Shown: positions 28,133-39,217, numbered from the stretch's first letter. The stretch is 64,000 bases of DNA from Bradyrhizobium sp. CCGUVB4N (GCF_024199945.1 NZ_JANADP010000001.1:1302001-1366000); one strand, 5' to 3'. A program made the numbers and translations. The notes: generated from the sequence alone by a model not told the origin.

Positions 28133-28862
28133 TAGCCCAATATCCGACCCATGCAGGCTGACGCTTCAAGCCATTGGCGAAAGAGCATCGTGCCGCGCCC
28201 TTTGCAGGGTCAAAAGATCCGAGCGGTCGATGCTGAAGAGAGGATAGCGCTGGGCCACGCCTGAGCGGTTTGCCCCAAGCCACCGCAAGGTCGAGATCAA
28301 GTCTCCCTGATGGCGGCTGTCGGATCTCTGACGTGCTGTCAGAGCCGCGACACATCCGCTTCAGCGGATCGCCTTCTAGTTCAAGGTTTTCGCGTTGGCA
28401 CGAGCTTTGAAGAGAGAAACTCGTTCAGGACGGAAGTTCAAGGATTCTCAGGTGACCGACGATCTCAATCACCCGCATACGAGGAACGTGACTTCGGGAC
28501 ATTTAACGCCAGTCCCCTTTTGGCTACGCGCTCTTGCGAGATTTTCCGGCTAGATCGAGCATGCCAGGATCCAGTTCGCGCCGGATACCCGTGCGATGTT
28601 GGAGATCGACCATTTCGGTGTGTCGGCCAGCAGCCGCATCTCTTTCACACGAAGGCGGTGCCGCTGACGGACGTGACGGTGCGCTCTCATCAGTCGGCGA
28701 GCAACGGGCGGGCCTCGAACTCAATGCGGATCAATCGCGCGCAATCGCTGATGTGAGCTCGCCTCAGTCGTCATCGCGAGTTTTAGGGCAGGGAAGCGAA
28801 TCCTCTTCTCTCTGAAGCAGAAATTGTGGGGCCGGCAAAAAGAATCGGACAGCGTTATTTCT
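28133..28862. other. Gap without a supported gene
   Basis: About 730 bp between the IS630 element and the MATE gene. Frames are short and lack recognisable content; no nod box or tts box found by eye. Confidence 0.4.
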
Positions 28863-30296
28863 ATGGACAAACTCGTCGAAAAGCCCCAGCTCGCCTTCCA
28901 GCACAAACGGACGATATGGGGGAAATACCATCACTTCGCTGTCGAGCTTGCCGAAGTTGCGAAGCTCGCATGGCCGATGGTGTTGACGCAGCTCGGGCAG
29001 GTCGCGATGATGACGACCGACCTTGCCTTGATCGGGCGCATCGGTCCTGAGGCGCTTGCCGCGGCAGCGTTGGGGGCCACGATCTTCCTCATTGGCTTCA
29101 CTCTTGGCGTAGGTTTGCTGGCGCCGATCGCGCCCCTGGCAGCCCAGGCGTTCGGGGTGGAGGATCTTGCCGCGGTAAGATGCACGCTGCGCATGGGACT
29201 CTGGGCGGCGCTGCTGCTATCGCTCCCGATCATGGCATTCGCGCTACACGGTGAGCAAATACTGCTCGCTTGCGGCGAGGCGCCCGACGTGGCGCAGCTC
29301 GCACAGCAATACCTGTTCGGACTAGCCTTTGGCCTGGTGCCGGCACTGTGGTTTCAGGGGTTCCGCAACTTCATGGCCGCGGTCCACCGGCCGCAGCCGG
29401 TGTTGTGGATTACGCTTGGGGCCATCCCCTTCAACGCCTCCATGGCTTATCTCTTGATCTATGGGCGGCTGGGCCTGCCGCCGCTTGGCCTGTTCGGGGC
29501 CGGTCTTGCAAGCACCTTCGTGAACTTTGCAATGTTCCTGGCGGTTCTGTGGTTTACCACAATGCGCCGCCCTTTCCGAGATTATCACGTCCTCGCGCGT
29601 TTCTGGCATTTCGATTGGCCCTTCATGCAGCGGTTGATCGTGATCGGGATTCCGATCTCACTGATTGTTTTGCTGGAATACGGATCGTTTTCCGCCGCGG
29701 CGCTGCTTGCCGGACTGGTCAGCGTCAGCGCACTTACTGCCCATCAGATCGCAGTCCAGGTCGACTTGATGTTGTTCGTGGTTCCGCTAGGCATCAGCAC
29801 GGCGGCGGCCGTGCGCGTTGGCCATGCAGTTGGCCGCGGTGACGGTCCCGGTGTCAAAAGGTCAGGGCTGATCGCTATACTGCTCGGCATTCTGGCTGCT
29901 ACACTGCTGACGACCGCGGTCGTCGCGATGCGTTTTCAGATTACCGGTCTTTTTCTGGACCAGACGGCTGACGGCACCGGAGCGACGACAGAACTGGCGG
30001 CAAATCTCCTTTTGATTGGCGCGAGCTTCTTTATTAGTGATGCCGCACAGCACATTGCGGCGGGCGGTTTGCGCGGACTGAAGGACACCCGCCTCCCGCT
30101 ACTGTTCGCCTGCATAGCCAATTGGGCGATCGGCTTCACCCTTAGCTACGTGCTTGGTTTGAAGATCGGGCTTGGCGCCATTGGTATCTGGATCGGATTG
30201 TCAATTGGGACGACCGTCTACGCGGGCTTTCTCGTTTTCCGTTTCCTGCTGCTCGCGAGCAGGTTTGCCTTTCAGAGGCGTCCGTCAATCTCGTAA
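28863..30296 (+). CDS. MATE-family (NorM-like) efflux transporter
   Basis: 477 residues from MDKLVEKPQLAFQHKRTIWG. About twelve hydrophobic segments arranged as two related six-helix halves. MATE signatures are visible: LAWPMVLTQLGQVAMMTTDL in helix 1 and its counterpart in the second half (RLIVIGIPISLIVLLEYGSF), with ALTAHQIAVQVDLMLFVVPL and AAVRVGHAVGRGD. MATE proteins export cationic or aromatic compounds in exchange for Na+ or H+. The substrate cannot be read from sequence; plant phenolics are a plausible one in this setting (inference). Single gene, no regulator adjacent. Confidence 0.92.
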   Translation: MDKLVEKPQLAFQHKRTIWGKYHHFAVELAEVAKLAWPMVLTQLGQVAMMTTDLALIGRIGPEALAAAALGATIFLIGFTLGVGLLAPIAPLAAQAFGVEDLAAVRCTLRMGLWAALLLSLPIMAFALHGEQILLACGEAPDVAQLAQQYLFGLAFGLVPALWFQGFRNFMAAVHRPQPVLWITLGAIPFNASMAYLLIYGRLGLPPLGLFGAGLASTFVNFAMFLAVLWFTTMRRPFRDYHVLARFWHFDWPFMQRLIVIGIPISLIVLLEYGSFSAAALLAGLVSVSALTAHQIAVQVDLMLFVVPLGISTAAAVRVGHAVGRGDGPGVKRSGLIAILLGILAATLLTTAVVAMRFQITGLFLDQTADGTGATTELAANLLLIGASFFISDAAQHIAAGGLRGLKDTRLPLLFACIANWAIGFTLSYVLGLKIGLGAIGIWIGLSIGTTVYAGFLVFRFLLLASRFAFQRRPSIS

Positions 30297-31083
30297 GCCA
30301 GGTTATTACCAGCCAGAATGGTTGGACCATCAACAGGGGTGGCTCATCCGCTTGACCAATCAAACCCTTTGCTTCGAAAGATGATGCTGCTGTCGTGCAA
30401 CCTCATCCGCTTGGGAAGCCGAGTGCCGCCGGTATTGTGTTGCGCGGAGTGGCAATCTCAGCTTCTCGATGACGCAAGCGGCTTTTTAGGTGCTCTTAGC
30501 TCTCGCGCAATTCTCCTCGCAAGTGTTCAATCTTGCGATGTGCTGAACGCCTTTGTTCCGATAATGCGGCTACATATAAGTATACGAAGATCGCGGCCAA
30601 GGGCCTTTCCAGCTACCTTAGCGCCAACGGACCAGCGGCCGGGACAGGACTGGCTGTCAAGCCCATGCCGCCGACAATGATCAATGCCGATCGTCATCGC
30701 GCTGATGATGATGGCGATCCTGATCGTGCCGAGGATTCATGATCCACGGCGAGCCTCGCGCTTTATGGATCATCCCTCGTCTGGCCTGTAACCCCCGGGG
30801 CGGGTTTGTTTAGGGGCAGCGCTCGCCAATCTGGCGGGCAAGGCTGTGCACTTTGCCGAGGTCGATGGCCGCGTAACATCCGACGTATGAAGTGGGCGGG
30901 ATGTAGCAAACACCTCGAACGGATCCTTGTGTTTTGGCTTCGGATAGGTTTTAAGCCCGTCACTTCATGACCTTGGTGTGAACGAGAAGCGATTCATGCG
31001 GCTTTGCCATGCGCGAACAAAAGTGACGATGCCGACATAGCTCACACATTCGGACCGAATTGCGGCTCTCAAAGGAATCCCCC
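30297..31083. other. Gap without a supported gene
   Basis: About 790 bp. A hydrophobic short frame starting MPIVIALMMMAILIVPRI near 30684 is too short to call. AACCC-CCGGGGC-GGGTT followed by TGTTT near 30789 could be a weak terminator. Confidence 0.35.
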
Positions 31084-31410
31084 ATGCCCAAAATGACCAA
31101 GAACCAGCTAATTGAGGCGATTGCTGAAGGAACGGAGATTTCCAAGGCTAACGTAAAGGCCGTCATCGAGCAGATGGCGAGTGTAGGCTACAGGGAGTTG
31201 AACCAGTCCGGAGAGTTCATCATTCCGGGCTTCGTAAAGATGTCGGTGGTGAACAAGCCCGCTACTGAAGCCCGTAGCGGAGTGAATCCCTTCACGAAGC
31301 AGCCGATGGAATTCGCGGCCAAGCCAGCCAGCAAATCGGTCAAAGCGTCACCGCTCAAGGTTGCTAAAGACGCGCTGCGGTATGAAGAAGTCCCCGCTCT
31401 CAGTGGCTAA
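31084..31410 (+). CDS. HU/IHF-family DNA-binding protein
   Basis: 108 residues from the ATG at 31084 (a second ATG lies 9 bp downstream). The HU fold is clear: MTKNQLIEAIAEGTEISKAN, VIEQMASVGYREL, GEFIIPGFVKMSV, then the DNA-binding arm VNKPATEARSGVNPFTKQPM. The C-terminus is extended by a basic tail (ASKSVKASPLKVAKDALRYE). HU proteins bend DNA and help recombination and replication. A separate HU gene on a mobile region may serve the element itself (inference). Confidence 0.9.
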   Translation: MPKMTKNQLIEAIAEGTEISKANVKAVIEQMASVGYRELNQSGEFIIPGFVKMSVVNKPATEARSGVNPFTKQPMEFAAKPASKSVKASPLKVAKDALRYEEVPALSG

Positions 31411-31785
31411 AATGCGGCTGGAGTACCGAGGCGTGCGTCGGCGCTAGAGGCAATTAACGGAGTTCACGTTGGACAGCCTCGCAAAGCGAGGCTTGGCCCC
31501 CAAACAAAGGGCTACGAAATGCAGCTACTCGGCCCGCGCCCGGCTCGCCTCAGAGGTCGGGATACGCTCGCGACGCAGGTCGGGGAATGGGTGCAGCGAT
31601 GGATTGCAGTTGGCGTGATGCCAATACCCGAAGCGGAAACGCGCTGGCCGCCAGCCGGCCGAAATCGACGTGGCGGTCGGCCATGTTCTTTCTGAGCAAT
31701 TGCCGGATCGGTTTCCCATGACAGTCGCGGCTAAAAAAAACAACCCATAGCGATTGCGTCGTTCCCCTGACAGATGTGTCCATCG

Positions 31786-32213
31786 TCATCCACAGAGTCG
31801 ACCCGGAGGAATTGAGGCTTCTTGTGAACTGCCCGAAGCAAAACGGCGAAGATGCGCGAAAGGCTTTGCATATTTCGCCGCGATCTGATCGAGGATGATT
31901 CCGATTCCGCCTCCATTCGTCCAGCAATAGGTAAGCCCTTTCGCCAATATCGACTGGGCCGAGAAGGTGGTGCTAGAATCGATCTCCGGATCGATCAGAA
32001 CTTCGGACGGACCCGAATCGCCGCTGAAGGGGGAGCTGTGGCCAAGAAGCAAGCATTCCGAGGCGGCTGTTCGAATACCGCCCGTTCGGCAATCGCACAT
32101 TGGATGTGATCAATCTCTTTTGTGCCGATCCGCGCACGCTCAATGATCCGCTCGACCCGCGGCCATCGCTTTGCTGATTCCGCATGCGGACCTTCGTCGG
32201 CGCGCAGCATCAT
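31786..32213 (-). pseudogene. Possible decayed gene of unknown family
   Basis: Two minus-strand frames have protein-like composition and could join by a frameshift near 32010. One is 32213-31995 (HAESAKRWPRVERIIERARI, KEIDHIQCAIAERAVF) and the other 32100-31786 (EVLIDPEIDSSTTFSAQSIL, GIGIILDQIAAKYAKPFAHL). I do not recognise the family. The rest of 31411-32500 has no gene I can support. Confidence 0.25.
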
Positions 32214-32500
32214 ATCGCTTCAAAAACGCGCGATGTATTCATCGACAGATTTTGCTGATCAGCACCCCAATGGCTCGTCGTTTCCCTGCGGGACCAGGGT
32301 TGTCGGCTGGCGCGGAAAACTCACCTTGAGCCGGGTTTTCACCCTTCAAGCTTCCTTCCCTGACCCAAGCTGCGGCGGGAGCGGAATTTCGTAGGCTTCG
32401 GCGACAGACGATGCAGGAGAGGAAGAGTGGAGCGGTGTTGGCCGTGACGGGTTGAGGGCCGGAGGAGAGTCTTCCGGCGCCCGTCATGGAGATTGCCCCC

Positions 32501-33693
32501 ATGAATACGCAGGTTCTTGATGCCCACCGCGATACAAGCGGCGGTTACAGAGTGGATGCAAGTCGCGGCGAGCGCGTCGGTCGGGTGTCCTCGGAGTGGT
32601 TTTCCCGTCCCGCAGATGAGCGTTATCTCTCGCTCAACGCACTGGCCCGCACGGTGCGCGAGCGCACGGACCGCAGCAGGACGCGCGTGGTCGAAAGCGC
32701 GCTCATCCATGTGGAAGCAAGCCGTACCGACCCCGAGCGCTTGGTCCTGATGCTGCCTGGGTCGGACGAGCCAGTCGCGCCGACCCACTGGAGCTTCGGC
32801 CAGCTTGCAAGCCGGGTTGGCGCTCCAGCCGCTTACCTACGACAGCTCCCCGCGGCACTCGCTGGCATCAACCTGCAATATGGTCTGACCGCTAATCGCG
32901 TCGAACAGATCGAGACGCTCGAGACCGAGGATAGCCGCGTTGAGCTGCGCGCCGTCACCGGCCCCGACTACGGGCGGATCTATGATCACGAGTTGGTCGA
33001 GGCCGTGCAGCGCATCGCCGGCAATGGCACGGGCGACACGCGGTGGAAGGTGCCGGGTGTGCTCGACTGGTCGACCGGGAGTACAATCCCCAGATCGACA
33101 TTTCCAAGGACACGACCATCCTCTATGCATCGGACAGGGACGTCTTCCTTTTCCTCGTCGATGATCTCAACCCGATCGAAGCTGGTCGTCTCCGGGACGG
33201 CTCGCCCGATCTCTATTTCCGGGGCTTCTATTGCTGGAACTCGGAAGTCGGGGCGAAAACGCTCGGCATGGCGAGCTTCTATCTCCGCGCAGTTTGCCAA
33301 AATCGCAATTTGTGGGGCGTGGAGGATTTCGAGGAAATAACCATCCGCCATTCTAAATACGCAGCCTCCCGTTTTGCTCACGAGGCAGCTCCGGCGCTGC
33401 TGAACTTCGCCAACTCCTCACCCATGCCATTCGTCAATGGTATTAAGACCGCCCGCGAGCGAATCGTGGCGCGCAGCGACGAGGATCGCACCGAGTTTCT
33501 GCGCCGCCGCGGCTCCTCCAAGGCCGGGACATGCCAGGTGATCGACGCGGTGCTGGCGGAGGAAGGCCGTCCGCCTGAAAGCATCTTCGATTTTGTGCAG
33601 GGCATCACTGCAGTCGCGCGCGACAAGCCGCATCAGGATGGCCGTCTGGACATGGAGGCCAAAGCCAAGAAGTTGCTCGGCCGGGTGGCGTGA
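32501..33693 (+). pseudogene. DUF932-family protein, one frameshift
   Basis: The first frame from MNTQVLDAHRDTSGGYRVDA runs to VPGVLDWST near 33075. The second frame continues with YNPQIDISKDTTILYASDRD, FLFLVDDLNPIEAG and the rest to residue QDGRLDMEAKAKKLLGRVA. Joined, they give a normal DUF932 protein of about 395 residues. DUF932 proteins are common on alphaproteobacterial plasmids and integrative elements; the function is unknown. Apart from the shift the gene looks sound, so it is either recently broken or affected by a sequencing error. Confidence 0.82.
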
Positions 33694-33839
33694 TTTTCCG
33701 CGACGCCGGGGATTTTCGGACTTAAAGCTCGGTGCGTCTGCGCTTTCCGATGCGCGGATTCAGTTGTTCTTTCTTTCGAAAAGACCGGAATGCGACGCCG
33801 TCGCGGGCCCACAATCCCGCGGCGGCTTTCGGTGGGACT

Positions 33840-34190
33840 CGCCGACAAACTCGCAGTTGCGTGCAGCACAGAAAGTGCACCGCAAGATGCTACCGCAGAG
33901 TGTCGGGCGCCGCCGTTATCGCGCGTTTGGACTCCTGGTGAAGCAGGAGCGCCTACTGAAGACCGCGTTGGTCCCCTGCATCGTCGGTGATGCGATCACC
34001 GAGATCAGCACGGAAGAGGACTCAACTCGCCGATATCGTTCATCGCGTCGCGCATCATCCCCTTCGGCCAGTTTCGTGCATCCCAGACGTTGCGCGAACA
34101 AGGCTGTTCCGAGCAAGACATCGCGCCTACCCTCTCCGTTTCCGTCGACATGATCAAATAGCAGCTCCGGCTCACGGCAGTCTGTCCGGC
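33840..34190 (+). pseudogene. ParB-like partition protein, fragment with frameshifts
   Basis: One frame gives GRRRYRAFGLLVKQERLLKT followed by ALVPCIVGDAITEISTEED, matching the ParB N-terminal nuclease-like domain (GxRRyrAl). After shifts come QLADIVHRVAHHPL, the place of the ParB motif AENxxRxxxHP, and then SEQDIAPTLSVSVDMIK and a stop before QLRLTAVCPA, matching the ParB helix-turn-helix. Several frameshifts, an internal stop and missing ends make it dead. The remaining parts of 33694-34452 hold no other gene I can support. Confidence 0.65.
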
Positions 34191-34452
34191 AGCGCGCTTC
34201 GCCGTGTTCGCGCGCGAGCGCGGCGCTTCCAGTACTCGATGAACTGAAGGGGCACGATCTCGTGTGCTTCCCCGCGCCGCGGCCCTGCCAGGGCGATCCG
34301 TTGTTGCAGCTTGCGCACTCGATGCGCGCCCGACGTGAGGGCGGCCGTGTGATAAGAGCTGAGAGGGCCGCGGTGACGGGTTTGAGCCGGCCTGGTCCAG
34401 AGAGAGCACCAGCCAGCTCGACCCGCTCCTGCTCTCCGAAAGAAATCTTGCC

Positions 34453-35946
34453 ATGACCGAATCTCTCGCCGGCGGCGCTGTCGCCGCGCCGCTATCGATG
34501 CGTGCCGCCGCAAATATCATTTCCGCCGTCGCCAGGGCAGCGCGGCAGCTCTTGACGGACCTTGAACGCAACCGTCGTATCGATGGTGGTGTCCTGCGCA
34601 GCGCTATGAAGGCTGTCTTTGGCGCCTCGGACGCGGACGGCGCCTGGGACTGGAAGACCGCCTGCGACACCTACGAAGCGGCGACCGTCCTATTTGTTCG
34701 CAGGTTTGGTCCGGTCAGGCGGTCCAAGCCTGGTTCGACGGTCGTGATGCTGCCCCTGCTTGCGAGAATCGCAAATTGTCTGCAGACCCATACGCTCCGT
34801 TCCGAGGACTGTCAGGCGCTTCAGCAATTCTCGACTCCGATCCCGCTCGGGCTTGCGGCATGCACCGCAGGCGGCATTGCGCCGGCCGACCGCGTTTTGA
34901 AGCCCGTCGCGCGGACCGGTTTGCTCGCGACCTTTGCCGGGGATCAAAAGATTTTTCTCGCCTGGTCAGGCATGGCAGGCGATGTCGGCACCTTGTTGGT
35001 GACCCAGCATGTTCTTCCGAAGCTGCCCGTTGCGACTCCCCTCGTGGTTGACGCAATCGGGCGTCCTGCGATGTCGCGATCGGTCGGTGCCTTTGCACCA
35101 CGCCCGTCGTCCACTTCGGGAGGCGGCACGCCAGAAGGTGTAGAACCTTCATACGAGACGACCGAATTGCCGCCGGAAAGCGCCAGACCCTCCGAGGCCT
35201 TCTACGAAGAATATGAATTGCAGCCGATCCGTATTCCCGGATCGTGCGCACATCCGATCAAGCTCCTGCAATCCGCGGCGGTGGCGTCCGTTGCGTTACC
35301 GAAGCCGAACGACCGTTCGCACCTGCCGTCAAGTCTTATGGCTGATGGCATTCTGTTGGACGTCCGGCTCGGCGCAGGCAAGGGCCAGGTCGCCGGTATC
35401 TTGCTCGACAATTGGCTCAAGGGCCGCCGCCGGGCGGTCTGGAGCAGCAAGTCTGACGAACTGATCGAAGATGCGCAGCGCGACTGGTCCGCGCTCGGCA
35501 TGGCGCGGCTGCTTGTGAGACCGCTGTCGCGTTTCCATCAGGACACCCCGATCCGGCTTTCGGAAGGCGTCCGATTTACCACCTACGCTACGCTGCCCAG
35601 CAACGAACGCGATGAAATGCTTTCGCGTGTAACGCAGATCGTTGAATGGTTGGGCTCTGACTTCGACCGAATGATCGTCTTCGAGGAGAGCCACGCCAAG
35701 ACCGTTTTCGAGCTCGCCGAAGATCTTCAGTTCCGCCGCGTACGAGTGATGGGTGTAAACCGCACTGAAGTCTCCGGGTTCAAGGGCACGATGGGGGACC
35801 GTCCCAAGTCTTACGGCCTTTTCCGCGAGATCATCTCCTGGAAGCTGCGCAGGTTCGCCCTGGCAGATGCGACCCGACCTGGGATCCGCGCCCAGATGCT
35901 GGAGCGCTATCCGCTTGGGCTAGTCGCCGAACGCGAGGCCGCGTGA
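34453..35946 (+). pseudogene. Strawberry-notch-like helicase, internally deleted
   Basis: 497 residues, whereas bacterial strawberry-notch/methylase-helicase proteins of mobile elements usually exceed 1300. The ATPase start is present: DVRLGAGKGQVAGILLDNWL (Walker A) and RRAVWSSKSDELIEDAQRDW. MIVFEESHAK is the Walker B/DEAH region with Glu in place of the first Asp. From there the sequence jumps to the extreme C-terminus (EVSGFKGTMGDRPKSYGLFR to MLERYPLGLVAEREAA), so the helicase motifs between are gone. The frame is open, so a protein may be made, but it should not work as a helicase. Confidence 0.75.
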
Positions 35947-36987
35947 TGGGACGCCAGCTTTCCGAACTGGCACATCGTCTCGCGCGTGAGGCCGAGGCGG
36001 TGTGTCGCCATTATCTCTCCAACGGCCGGCGCCAAGGCCGCTACTGGACGGTTGGTGATGCCCGCAACACGCCGGGACGCTCGATGTTCGTGCGATTGAT
36101 AGCCTCCCCCAAGGGGCCAGCCGGCAAATGGACCGACGCTGCAACGGGTGAGCATGGCGACCTGCTCGATATCATCCGCGAAAGCTGCGGGCTTGTCGAT
36201 TTCCGTGACGTTGCCGGGGAGGCGCGGCGTTTTCTCAACTTGCCTCGATCGGCCTCCGCGCTGTCCTCGAAAGTTGTTGGCGGGTTCGCCCGAGGCGGCC
36301 GCGCGCCTCTTCGCCATGTCGCAGTTGGTCGCCGGAACTCTCGCGGAGGCCTATTTGCGTGGCCGGGACATTGCACCTTTCTGCACCGACGGTGAGCTGC
36401 GCTTCCACCCGCACTGTTACTACCGATCCGATGAGGACACCGAAACAGAGATCTGGCCGGCATTGATCGCTCGCGTTACGGATTTAAATGGCCGTATTAC
36501 TGGCGTGCATCGCACCTGGCTCGATCCTCACGGCTTCGATCGCGTGCGCCTCGGAAAAGCGCCAGTCGACACGCCGCGACGTGCCATGGGCGATCTGCTC
36601 GGTAACGCCGTCCGGTTCGGTACCGCCGATGAGGTGCTTACGGCGGGAGAGGGGATCGAGACGATGCTCTCGCTCCGCTGCGCGGCTCCGACGATGCCAA
36701 TGGCTGCTGCGCTTTCCGCAAACCATCTTGCCGCCCTGCAGCTTCCGCTGACGCTACGTCGACTCTACATTGCACGCGACCTCGATGCGGCTGGCGATCT
36801 CGCGGTAGCGGCCCTGACTGAGCGCGCCATGCAGGCTGGTGTTGAGACGATTGCCTTATCGCCTCAACTTTCAGACTTCAACGAGGACCTTCGAGCGTTT
36901 GGTCTCGCCGCGCTGCGAGCGGCACTGCGCATCCAACTCGCGCCGCAGGATGTCGTTCGCTTCATACACCGGGGGACGGCTAGGTGA
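35946..36987 (+). pseudogene. Toprim-domain (DUF7146-like) protein, one frameshift
   Basis: The ATG overlaps the stop of the gene before (TGATG). The first frame holds the N-terminal primase-like part (WTVGDARNTPGRSMFVRLIA, GKWTDAATGEHGDLLDIIRE). Near 36272 the frame changes and continues with GSPEAAARLFAMSQLVAGTL, LTAGEGIETMLSLRCAAPTM and the toprim motif LRRLYIARDLDAAGDLAVAA with its acidic residues. Joined, the product would be about 347 residues. Related genes sit beside strawberry-notch and ParB genes on rhizobial plasmids and integrative elements. Confidence 0.8.
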
Positions 36988-37408
36988 CAGATGTTTGTTC
37001 TGACGTCCTGACCGATCTGGTGAGGCCCATGCCCGACAGAGCCGCGTTGGCTTCAAAAGGTGATCGCTGCGCCGCAGCCCAAAGCCCCTTCGCATCGTGG
37101 AGTAGTCCAAAGCTAATAAAGCGGCCCGCGCGGGAGTAAGTCGGTTCTGTCACACAACTAAGATCCAACACTCGTTCTTGAAGTCAGCTTGGCTTAACTG
37201 CCGCGAAGACTCTCAGACTTGGCGATGCGTACATCGGAACGGGTAGCGAATAGCAGAACTCGCGTCGTTGTTCCGGAATGGGAAGCTCTATTCTCGCCAA
37301 GATCGGAGAGAGATCCGCCCATTGTCGGAAATCACTTGAACCGCACCTTGCGTCAGGTTGTAGGCACGCTTGGGGACTTGCTCATGACCAACGACGCGTA
37401 GAGTTGAA
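36988..37408. other. Gap; possible 58-aa ORF at 37225-37401
   Basis: A frame from ATG 37225 starts MRTSERVANSRTRVVVPEWE and ends eight bases before the LuxR-type gene. It has no recognisable domain. GTCAGCTTGG at 37183 resembles only the first half of a tts box. Confidence 0.3.
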
Positions 37409-38041
37409 ATGCTTGATTTGTGCACAGGAAGAGTCGTGTTCCGTCAGTCCTCAATGAACCCGGAGGAGTATTCGAGCATCATCAGCCTGCTCGACGTGAT
37501 CAACTGTCCGGCCATTTGGATGGATCGAAACGGCTCGGTGCTGGCTGTGAGCGCCAAGGCTTCAAAGCTGTTTGACGGCGAGCTCTGCGTGCGTGGGCGG
37601 CGTCTTTACGTCACCGATTACCAATCGCGCATGAAATTGGAGGAGTTGCTGAATCGGGTCCGGTTGGCGTCCTGCTCGCAAGAGAGTTTAGCTTCGCAAG
37701 TCGTAATCCATCTTTCGGATCGTCGACCGATCATTATCGAAGCCGTCTTGCAAGCGTGGACTTGCAAAAGCCCGACTTGTGACAGCGGCGCTCTTCTTCT
37801 TCTGACGGATCTGAATGAGATCCCTGCCATTTCTCAAATTTCACTTATGGAGATATTCGGCTTGACTCGCGTTCAAGCGCATCTTGCACGACTCCTCGTC
37901 ATGGGAAAATCGCTAAAGGAAATCGCCCGCGAAATGAACATTTCGGCGGGAACAGCTCGCAATCACCTCAAAGCCGTTTTTGTGCGGACAGCGACCAAGC
38001 GACAGGGCGAGTTGGTCTCGCTGTTGTCTCGTCTTCGTTAG
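37409..38041 (+). CDS. LuxR-family regulator with PAS-like sensor
   Basis: 210 residues from ATG 37409 (ATG 37454, at MNPEEYSS, is an alternative). A PAS-like N-terminal part (VINCPAIWMDRNGSVLAVSA) precedes a LuxR/GerE helix-turn-helix at the C-terminus (IFGLTRVQAHLARLLVMGKS, LKEIAREMNISAGTARNHLK). There is no receiver domain. It is the first gene before the polysaccharide region and its TAG overlaps the possible GTG start of the next glycosyltransferase, which hints at cotranscription. The signal sensed is unknown. Confidence 0.85.
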   Translation: MLDLCTGRVVFRQSSMNPEEYSSIISLLDVINCPAIWMDRNGSVLAVSAKASKLFDGELCVRGRRLYVTDYQSRMKLEELLNRVRLASCSQESLASQVVIHLSDRRPIIIEAVLQAWTCKSPTCDSGALLLLTDLNEIPAISQISLMEIFGLTRVQAHLARLLVMGKSLKEIAREMNISAGTARNHLKAVFVRTATKRQGELVSLLSRLR

Positions 38042-39057
38042 TGCCGCGAATATTGGATGTAAGCAGCTTGCACCTTGGCGCCTTGATGCGAAATAGCCGA
38101 CCGGCTTTCGTTGTTGCAGGCGATCGCAACACGAGCAGCCCACACGTAGCTATCTTGCTTGCTGTTAGGAATGGCGCGCGTTTCCTGTCCGAACAACTCC
38201 TATCATATGCAGAGCAGACCCACCCCAACTGGTCCGTCCATGTCTCGGATGACGGATCCAGCGACAGAACCCGCGATATAATTCAGGACTTCGCGGGCGG
38301 CGTGCCGCAGGAAGTGACCCTGCGCTGTGGCCCCCGCTCCGGAGCTGCGGCAAACTTCTTAAGTTTGTTGTCCGATGACAGAATCGAAGCGGATTATTTC
38401 GCCTTCAGTGATCAGGATGACATTTGGTATGCCGAAAAGCTAAGCAGGGCGATCAACATGCTGCGCACTGTGCCGTGCGAGAAGCCTGCTCTCTACTGTT
38501 CGCGAACTGAGCTGATTGATGAGGCAGGGCGCCATCTTGGATACTCGACCGCATTCAAACGTCCTCCGAGCTTTCGAAACGCGCTTGTCCAAAATGTCGG
38601 CGGGGGAAATACTATGGTGTTCAATTGTCTAGCCGGCGATCTGCTCCGGCATGTGCCCAATGAGATCGTTGTCGCCCATGACTGGATGACCTATCTTACG
38701 GTCTCCGCAGCAGGCGGGATGATCTTCTATGATCAGACCCCTTCGGTGAGATATCGTCAGCATCGAGACAACTTGGTTGGGTCAAATCTGGGCCTTCTGG
38801 CCGCAATTCATCGCGCGAAGAAGGTCCTTGCGGGTCAGTGGCGAGGCTGGAATTCCCTCAATGTCAGGGCACTGATGCACCACCTGTCACACCGCATGAC
38901 AGAGGAGAACATGAGCGTTCTCGAGAGGTTCGTTGAGATGCGCCTAGCGGAAAGCCTCCCGCGACGTTTGTGGAGCTTCTGGCGGTCCGGAGTTTACCGG
39001 CAGACGCCGCTCGCAAATCTCGCAATGCTGTTGGCTGTAATCGCGAACAAGATTTGA
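38041..39057 (+). CDS. Glycosyltransferase family 2 (rhamnosyltransferase-like)
   Basis: 338 residues from the GTG that overlaps the previous stop; ATG 38086 gives 323 and is an equally possible start. The GT-A fold is clear: HVAILLAVRNGARFLSEQLL, VHVSDDGSSDRTRDIIQDFA, then YFAFSDQDDIWYAEKL (DxD-type metal site) and HDWMTYLTVSAAGGMIFYDQ. This pattern is common in enzymes adding rhamnose to O-antigen. No membrane segment; it would act on the cytoplasmic face on lipid-linked glycans. The exact donor and linkage are inference. Confidence 0.87.
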   Translation: MPRILDVSSLHLGALMRNSRPAFVVAGDRNTSSPHVAILLAVRNGARFLSEQLLSYAEQTHPNWSVHVSDDGSSDRTRDIIQDFAGGVPQEVTLRCGPRSGAAANFLSLLSDDRIEADYFAFSDQDDIWYAEKLSRAINMLRTVPCEKPALYCSRTELIDEAGRHLGYSTAFKRPPSFRNALVQNVGGGNTMVFNCLAGDLLRHVPNEIVVAHDWMTYLTVSAAGGMIFYDQTPSVRYRQHRDNLVGSNLGLLAAIHRAKKVLAGQWRGWNSLNVRALMHHLSHRMTEENMSVLERFVEMRLAESLPRRLWSFWRSGVYRQTPLANLAMLLAVIANKI

Positions 39058-39217
39058 TGATCTGCGTCCGACGTGAATTTAGGTGCTTGCATCACCTCGA
39101 AGCTGCCTCCCGCGTATCTGATCGGTCCGCCCATTCGTCTTCGTTTGCTATTCACAGCGCTCACACGCTCGATGGTGTGGACCGCGGTCGTATTCAATAC
39201 CATCGAAAGGAAATCAC

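Noticed and set aside
37183-37205. Possible tts box before the LuxR-type gene
   Set aside because: GTCAGCTT matches, but the following TCG and AAG parts do not.
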